Below, in pieces: positions 60,341 to 64,000 of a stretch of DNA of 64,000 nucleotides. Location: positions 62,001-126,000 of the forward strand of contig CAWDVA010000002.1 of assembly GCA_963805645.1 (NCBI GenBank), written 5' to 3'. Under the pieces are notes generated by a model that searched no databases, was not told the origin of the DNA, and saw only the letters and a program-made list of their open reading frames with translations. The stretch comes from CAVXEH01 sp963805645 (GTDB lineage: Bacteria > Chloroflexota > Limnocylindria > QHBO01). Every line of letters begins with the position of its first letter. Position 1 is the first letter of the stretch. A program made the translations under genes and the position numbers.

Positions 60341-61141
60341 ATGAGCCTGATGGCTCGCGAGATGAAGGCCAGCTTTGCCTTCGTCGAGCGCAACTTCAAC
60401 CTGACCAAGCGCTACTGGGGCTGGGAGGTCGCCTTCCTGGTCTATGCCATCGCGGGCGCGCTCGCCGTGTCGCTCATCGGCAAGGACCAGGGCAACGACA
60501 CCCTGCTGCTGACGCTGGTCATCGGCGCCGTCTTCTGGAACTACCTGTCGGTCGTCTTCAGCTTCATTGCCGAGACGGTCGCCTGGGAGCGCTGGGAGGG
60601 GACCCTGGAGTACACCTTCATGGCCCCGGTGCGGCGCTATGCGCAGATGGTCGGCTCGACGCTGTACGCGATCGCCTACGGGCTCGTCCACACCGTGGTC
60701 GTGCTCGCGGTGCTCGCGCTCTTCTTCGAGCTGGACCTGTCCCACGCCAACTTCGCGACGGGCGCGGCCTTCATGCTCCTCGGATCCTTCAGCTTCATTG
60801 GGATCGGGATCATGACCGCCATCCTGCCGCTGATGTACGTGGAGCGCGGGGCGCAGATGACCTTCGTCCTCCAGTCGGTGCTGCTGCTCATCAGCGGCGT
60901 CTACTACCCGGTCAGCGTGCTGCCCGGCTGGATGCAGGTGCTGTCGCACGTCAGCCCGGCCACGTACGTGCTGGACGGGGTGCGCAAGGGCCTGATCGAG
61001 GGGGCCGGCATCGGCTCGGTACTGGGCGACGTGTGGCCGCTGCTGCTGATGGGCGTGGTCTTCATCCCCCTGGGGATCTGGGCCTTCGGCCGCGCGGAGC
61101 GCTACGCGAAGCGGACCGGGAAGCTGAAGCGCGTTGGATAG
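60341..61141 (+). CDS. ABC-2 type exporter permease
   Basis: 266 residues from ATG 60341. Six TM helices: VAFLVYAIAGALAVSLIGKD, LLLTLVIGAVFWNYLSVVFSF, VLAVLALFFEL and three later ones. The ABC-2 loop is ETVAWERWEGTLEYTFMAPVRRYAQM and the C-terminal part has VSVLPGWMQVLSHVSPATYVLDGVRK (in pieces: PVSVLPGWMQVLSHVSPATY). Matches drug or polysaccharide export permeases. Partner of the ATPase at 59169. Substrate not readable. Confidence 0.88.
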   Translation: MSLMAREMKASFAFVERNFNLTKRYWGWEVAFLVYAIAGALAVSLIGKDQGNDTLLLTLVIGAVFWNYLSVVFSFIAETVAWERWEGTLEYTFMAPVRRYAQMVGSTLYAIAYGLVHTVVVLAVLALFFELDLSHANFATGAAFMLLGSFSFIGIGIMTAILPLMYVERGAQMTFVLQSVLLLISGVYYPVSVLPGWMQVLSHVSPATYVLDGVRKGLIEGAGIGSVLGDVWPLLLMGVVFIPLGIWAFGRAERYAKRTGKLKRVG

Positions 61142-61202
61142 ACCGATGACGACGGGAAGCGGCGGGGCCTCCGCCCCGCCGCGGATCACACGGGAGATCA
61201 CC

Positions 61203-62207
61203 ATGACCACCGAACACCTGACAGAGCTCGACCTGCTGTTCCGCAGCTGGAACGGCCGGTCCGACGCGGAAGCGATGGCCGCCCTGGCCAACGCCGCCAA
61301 CCGAGCCGATGGCGAGGACCAGCTGGCGACCGCATCCGAGCTCGTCAACTTCTTCAGCCGGGACGACGAGCAGTTCACCGCTGCGCGTGACCTGTTCCTG
61401 GTCGAGCACGGCGGCTCGCTGGTCGCCTACGGCTGGACCAACTGGGTCGACACGACCGATGGCTTCCGTGAGCATCGGATGGGCGGCTACGTCCATCCGG
61501 ACTGGCTGCGGCAGGGCATCGGGACCGCGCTCCTCCTGCGCATGGAGGCGCGCGCCCGCGAGATTGCCCGCGAGCAGGCAACCCATCATCGTCGCATCCA
61601 TGGCACCTGGGCCGACGAGCACCGCGACGCCAAGCGGGCGCTCATCGGCAAGCACGGCTACGAGGTCGTGCGCTCGTTCTATGACATGCGTCGCGACCTG
61701 TCCCGGCCGATCACCGAGGTGCCGTTCCCCGAGGGCATCGAGGTGCGGCCGATGTCCCGGGATAGGGACGCGCTCCGCCAGCTGTGGCGCGCGGACGTCG
61801 AGGCGTTCCGGGACCACTGGGGCGGCTTCCCCGACACGGAGGCTTCGTTCCAGATGTGGATCGCGGACGAGGACTTCGACCCGTCGCTGCACGTCGTGGC
61901 CTGGGACGGCGACCAGATCGCGGGTGCCTCGGTGAACGCGATCTACCGCAAGGACAACGAGGCGTTCGGGCGGCAGCACGGCTGGCTGGATAGCGTCTTC
62001 GTGCGGCGCCCGTGGCGACGTCGAGGGCTGGGCGCCGCGCTGGTGGCGCGCTCGCTGGCCGTCCTGCGCGAGGCCGGGATGGAGCACGGCATGCTGGGCG
62101 TGGACGCGGACAACCCCACGGGGGCGGTGGGCGTCTACGAGCGCGCCGGCTTCGAGGTCGTGAAGCGATCCTGGGCGTACCGTAAGCCCATGGAGGCGAT
62201 CGAATGA
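61203..62207 (+). CDS. Tandem GNAT acetyltransferase (1)
   Basis: 334 residues from ATG 61203 behind GGGAGAT. Two GNAT domains: the first has acetyl-CoA loop VHPDWLRQGIGTALLLRME, the second VRRPWRRRGLGAALVARSLA followed by GVDADNPTGAVGVYERAGF. This two-domain layout resembles MshD-type (mycothiol synthase-like) proteins, but no mycothiol genes are present, so the acceptor is unknown. An in-frame ATG at 61146 is less well supported. Overlaps the next GNAT gene (ATGA). Confidence 0.85.
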   Translation: MTTEHLTELDLLFRSWNGRSDAEAMAALANAANRADGEDQLATASELVNFFSRDDEQFTAARDLFLVEHGGSLVAYGWTNWVDTTDGFREHRMGGYVHPDWLRQGIGTALLLRMEARAREIAREQATHHRRIHGTWADEHRDAKRALIGKHGYEVVRSFYDMRRDLSRPITEVPFPEGIEVRPMSRDRDALRQLWRADVEAFRDHWGGFPDTEASFQMWIADEDFDPSLHVVAWDGDQIAGASVNAIYRKDNEAFGRQHGWLDSVFVRRPWRRRGLGAALVARSLAVLREAGMEHGMLGVDADNPTGAVGVYERAGFEVVKRSWAYRKPMEAIE

Positions 62208-63238
62208 TGCGGCTCGCGGCGATCACCCCGGCGGGAATGCCCGCCGGGGTGCCGGACGTGCCGGCGGTCCCGCCCATTGCCGGGCTGCGCTTCCGCGGGA
62301 TCCGGCGACCGGACGACTTTCCGGTCCTGGCAGAGGCCTCCAACCTCACGTCGCAGGCGGACGAGGTCCCCGAGCACCATACCCCCGAGGAGCTCGCGAA
62401 CTGGTTCGAGCACGATCCCGGCCTCGACCTCGACCGGGACGTCGTCCTCGTCGAGGTGGACGGGACGCTGGTCGGCATGGCCGTGGCCGGCTGGGAGAAG
62501 GACAACGACGGCGGCTACGACTACAACACCTGGGGTGCGGTGCTGCCCGCCTGGCGGCGGCGCGGCATTGGTTCGGCGCTGCTCGGCTGGGTGGAAGCGC
62601 GTCAGCGACAGGTGGCCGCCGGTCATCCGGCCGGAGTGGCTCGGCGCCTCCAGAGCTGGTCCTACGTCCAGGAGAGCGGGCGTACGGCGCTGCTGGAGCG
62701 CAACGGGTACGCCGCGGTCAGGTACTGGTTCGAGATGGAGCGTCCCGACCTCGAGGCGATCCCGGAGGCTCCACTGCCGGATGGATTCCGCTTCGTCCCG
62801 GGCCCCGAGGCCGACCCGCGCGAGGTATGGGACGTCGTGGTCGCCGCCTTCAAGGATCACTTCGGGGCCATGGACGACAGCGAAGAGGCCTACCAGTCTC
62901 ACCGCAACGACCCGAACCGGGACCCGTCCCTGTGGGCGCTCGTCGAGCACGAGGGGAGGATCGTGGGCACCGCCCTGAACCGCATCAACCGCGCCGAGAA
63001 CCAGGCACGCGGGATCCAGCGCGGGCGGGTCAACGCGGTCGCCGTGCTCCGCGACTTCCGGCGGCGCGGCCTGGGCCGCGCGATCACCGCCGAGAGCCTG
63101 CGCCTGCTGCGGTCGGCAGGAATGCGGGGAGCCACGCTGGGCGTCGACGCGGAGAACCCGCACGGAGCCCTGGGCATCTACGAGAAGCTGGGCTTCTCCG
63201 TGACCGACCAGGGCCGGATCTACCGCAAGGAGTTCTGA
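62204..63238 (+). CDS. Tandem GNAT acetyltransferase (2)
   Basis: 344 residues from ATG 62204, four-base overlap with the preceding gene. The first GNAT domain contains LPAWRRRGIGSALLGWVEA, the second LRDFRRRGLGRAITAESLRL and GVDAENPHGALGIYEKLGF. It is a paralogue of the preceding protein (same order, similar second-domain ending), so a duplication is likely. Together with the ABC exporter the pair may modify and export a compound, which is inference from gene order. Confidence 0.85.
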   Translation: MMRLAAITPAGMPAGVPDVPAVPPIAGLRFRGIRRPDDFPVLAEASNLTSQADEVPEHHTPEELANWFEHDPGLDLDRDVVLVEVDGTLVGMAVAGWEKDNDGGYDYNTWGAVLPAWRRRGIGSALLGWVEARQRQVAAGHPAGVARRLQSWSYVQESGRTALLERNGYAAVRYWFEMERPDLEAIPEAPLPDGFRFVPGPEADPREVWDVVVAAFKDHFGAMDDSEEAYQSHRNDPNRDPSLWALVEHEGRIVGTALNRINRAENQARGIQRGRVNAVAVLRDFRRRGLGRAITAESLRLLRSAGMRGATLGVDAENPHGALGIYEKLGFSVTDQGRIYRKEF

Positions 63239-63362
63239 GCGGCAGCCCGCGTCGGTCGCGAGCCGAACGGACGGTCCCATTCGGGCCGGTCAGCACTCCT
63301 GTCGCGCGGCGCGCGCCGCGATCGTGCGCGGTGCACACACCGCGCTGAGGGGATCATCACCC

Positions 63363-64000
63363 ATGCGTCACCATTTCGCCTCGCCCAGGCGGACGGGTGT
63401 CGCCGCGACCACCCTGGTCTCCCTGGTCCTGATCATGGCTGCCTGCGCCTCACCGGGCGCGTCACCACCGCCGCCATCGGGTGCATCATCCACGCCGATG
63501 CCCACCTCCACACCCACCGTCGCCGCAGCGGACCGTGTCCCGCTGATCGTCGACACCGACATGTCGTCCGATGACGTGCTGGCTCTGGCCTACCTGCTGG
63601 GCCGGTCCGGCGCCGACCTGCGGGCCATCACCGTCAGCGGGACCGGGGTGGGTCGCTGCCCGGCGGGCGCGGCGAACGCCGCGGCGCTGGCCGCCGAGCT
63701 GGGCATCAGCGTACCCACCGCCTGCGGCCGCTCCGAGGCGCTGGGTGACGGGCACGTCGTGCCGGATCCCTGGCGGGACGCCTCGGACGCCCTGTATGGC
63801 GTGGCGATCCCGGCGACCGGGACGGATACCGGGACGCCGCATTCGGCCGTGGAGCTGATGGCCGATGTGCTCGGCTCAGCCGACGGGCCAGTCGCCATCC
63901 TGGCGCTGGGCCCGCTGACCAACCTCGCGGAGCTCCTGGACAGCCACCCCGACCTCGCCGGACGCATCGACCGGGTGGTGATGATGGGCGGCGCCCTGCG
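63363..64000 (+). CDS. Lipoprotein nucleoside hydrolase (IUNH family), 5' part
   Basis: 212 codons from ATG 63363 to the right edge; the gene continues. A lipoprotein signal (VSLVLIMAAC, lipobox cysteine at residue 28) is followed by a Ser/Pro/Thr spacer. The inosine-uridine nucleoside hydrolase motif is VPLIVDTDMSSDDVLALAYL, where the aspartates bind calcium and ribose. LALGPLTNLAELLDSHPDLA and RVVMMGGAL also match the family. Likely hydrolyses extracellular nucleosides for uptake. The remaining C-terminal half lies outside the window. Confidence 0.9.
   Translation, partial: MRHHFASPRRTGVAATTLVSLVLIMAACASPGASPPPPSGASSTPMPTSTPTVAAADRVPLIVDTDMSSDDVLALAYLLGRSGADLRAITVSGTGVGRCPAGAANAAALAAELGISVPTACGRSEALGDGHVVPDPWRDASDALYGVAIPATGTDTGTPHSAVELMADVLGSADGPVAILALGPLTNLAELLDSHPDLAGRIDRVVMMGGAL

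Overview
The window is a high-GC (about 70 percent) bacterial chromosome segment that spans the replication origin. It carries dnaA-dnaN-recF, rpmH-rnpA-yidD-yidC-jag, parAB-gyrB-gyrA, secA, prfB, ftsEX, smpB and tmRNA. Dense GTG/ATG starts, 4-nt ATGA/GTGA overlaps and -10 boxes of the type TAGAAT/TATACT are seen throughout. The gene content and protein style fit a Chloroflexota lineage, perhaps a soil Limnocylindria/Ellin6529-type organism. That placement is inference; no rRNA is present to confirm it.

Layout. 0-1 kb: start of a cell-elongation operon (mreD-mrdA) facing left. Between it and parA lie a near-perfect parS site and an 18-bp palindrome. 1-10.5 kb: parA-parB-gyrB, a DUF4287-like small protein, a hotdog thioesterase, gyrA, prs and an FMN-dependent alpha-hydroxy-acid oxidase. 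10.5-19 kb: secA, an eight-cysteine small protein, prfB with a programmed +1 frameshift, ftsE-ftsX, a C-terminal processing protease, a tiny promoter-sORF-terminator unit and smpB. 19-22.7 kb: a tandem retropepsin-like protein, tmRNA (ssrA), a secreted protein, a cupin and a membrane-anchored papain-like protein.

22.9-29.8 kb: a complete System I cytochrome c maturation operon, ccmA-B-C-D-E-F-G-H-I, transcribed leftward from a recognisable promoter. 30-37.9 kb: two very large FtsX/MacB-type permeases followed by two ATPases. 38-42 kb: the leftward rpmH-rnpA-yidD-yidC-jag operon plus an unknown protein. 42.2-46.6 kb: dnaA, oriC with DnaA boxes, dnaN, recF and a DciA-like gene. 46.7-50 kb: a degenerate PP2C/beta-propeller membrane protein, a bifunctional nuclease and a small membrane protein.

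50-57.2 kb: a surface-glycosylation locus. A GT2 dolichol-phosphate-sugar-synthase-like enzyme and a DUF2723 GT-C protein diverge from a giant fusion of two GT-C modules with a beta-propeller inserted in the second. 57-58.6 kb: PspC and LiaF-like envelope-stress proteins. 58.8-63.2 kb: a long structured leader (promoter, leader peptide, terminator, alternative hairpins) ahead of an ABC exporter, a small basic protein and two tandem-GNAT acetyltransferases. This looks like an inducible export/modification unit. The window ends inside a lipoprotein nucleoside hydrolase.

The best candidates for something undescribed are the PMT-with-propeller fusion, the leader-controlled ABC/GNAT locus, the eight-cysteine protein coupled to prfB, and the free-standing 13-codon sORF transcript upstream of smpB.
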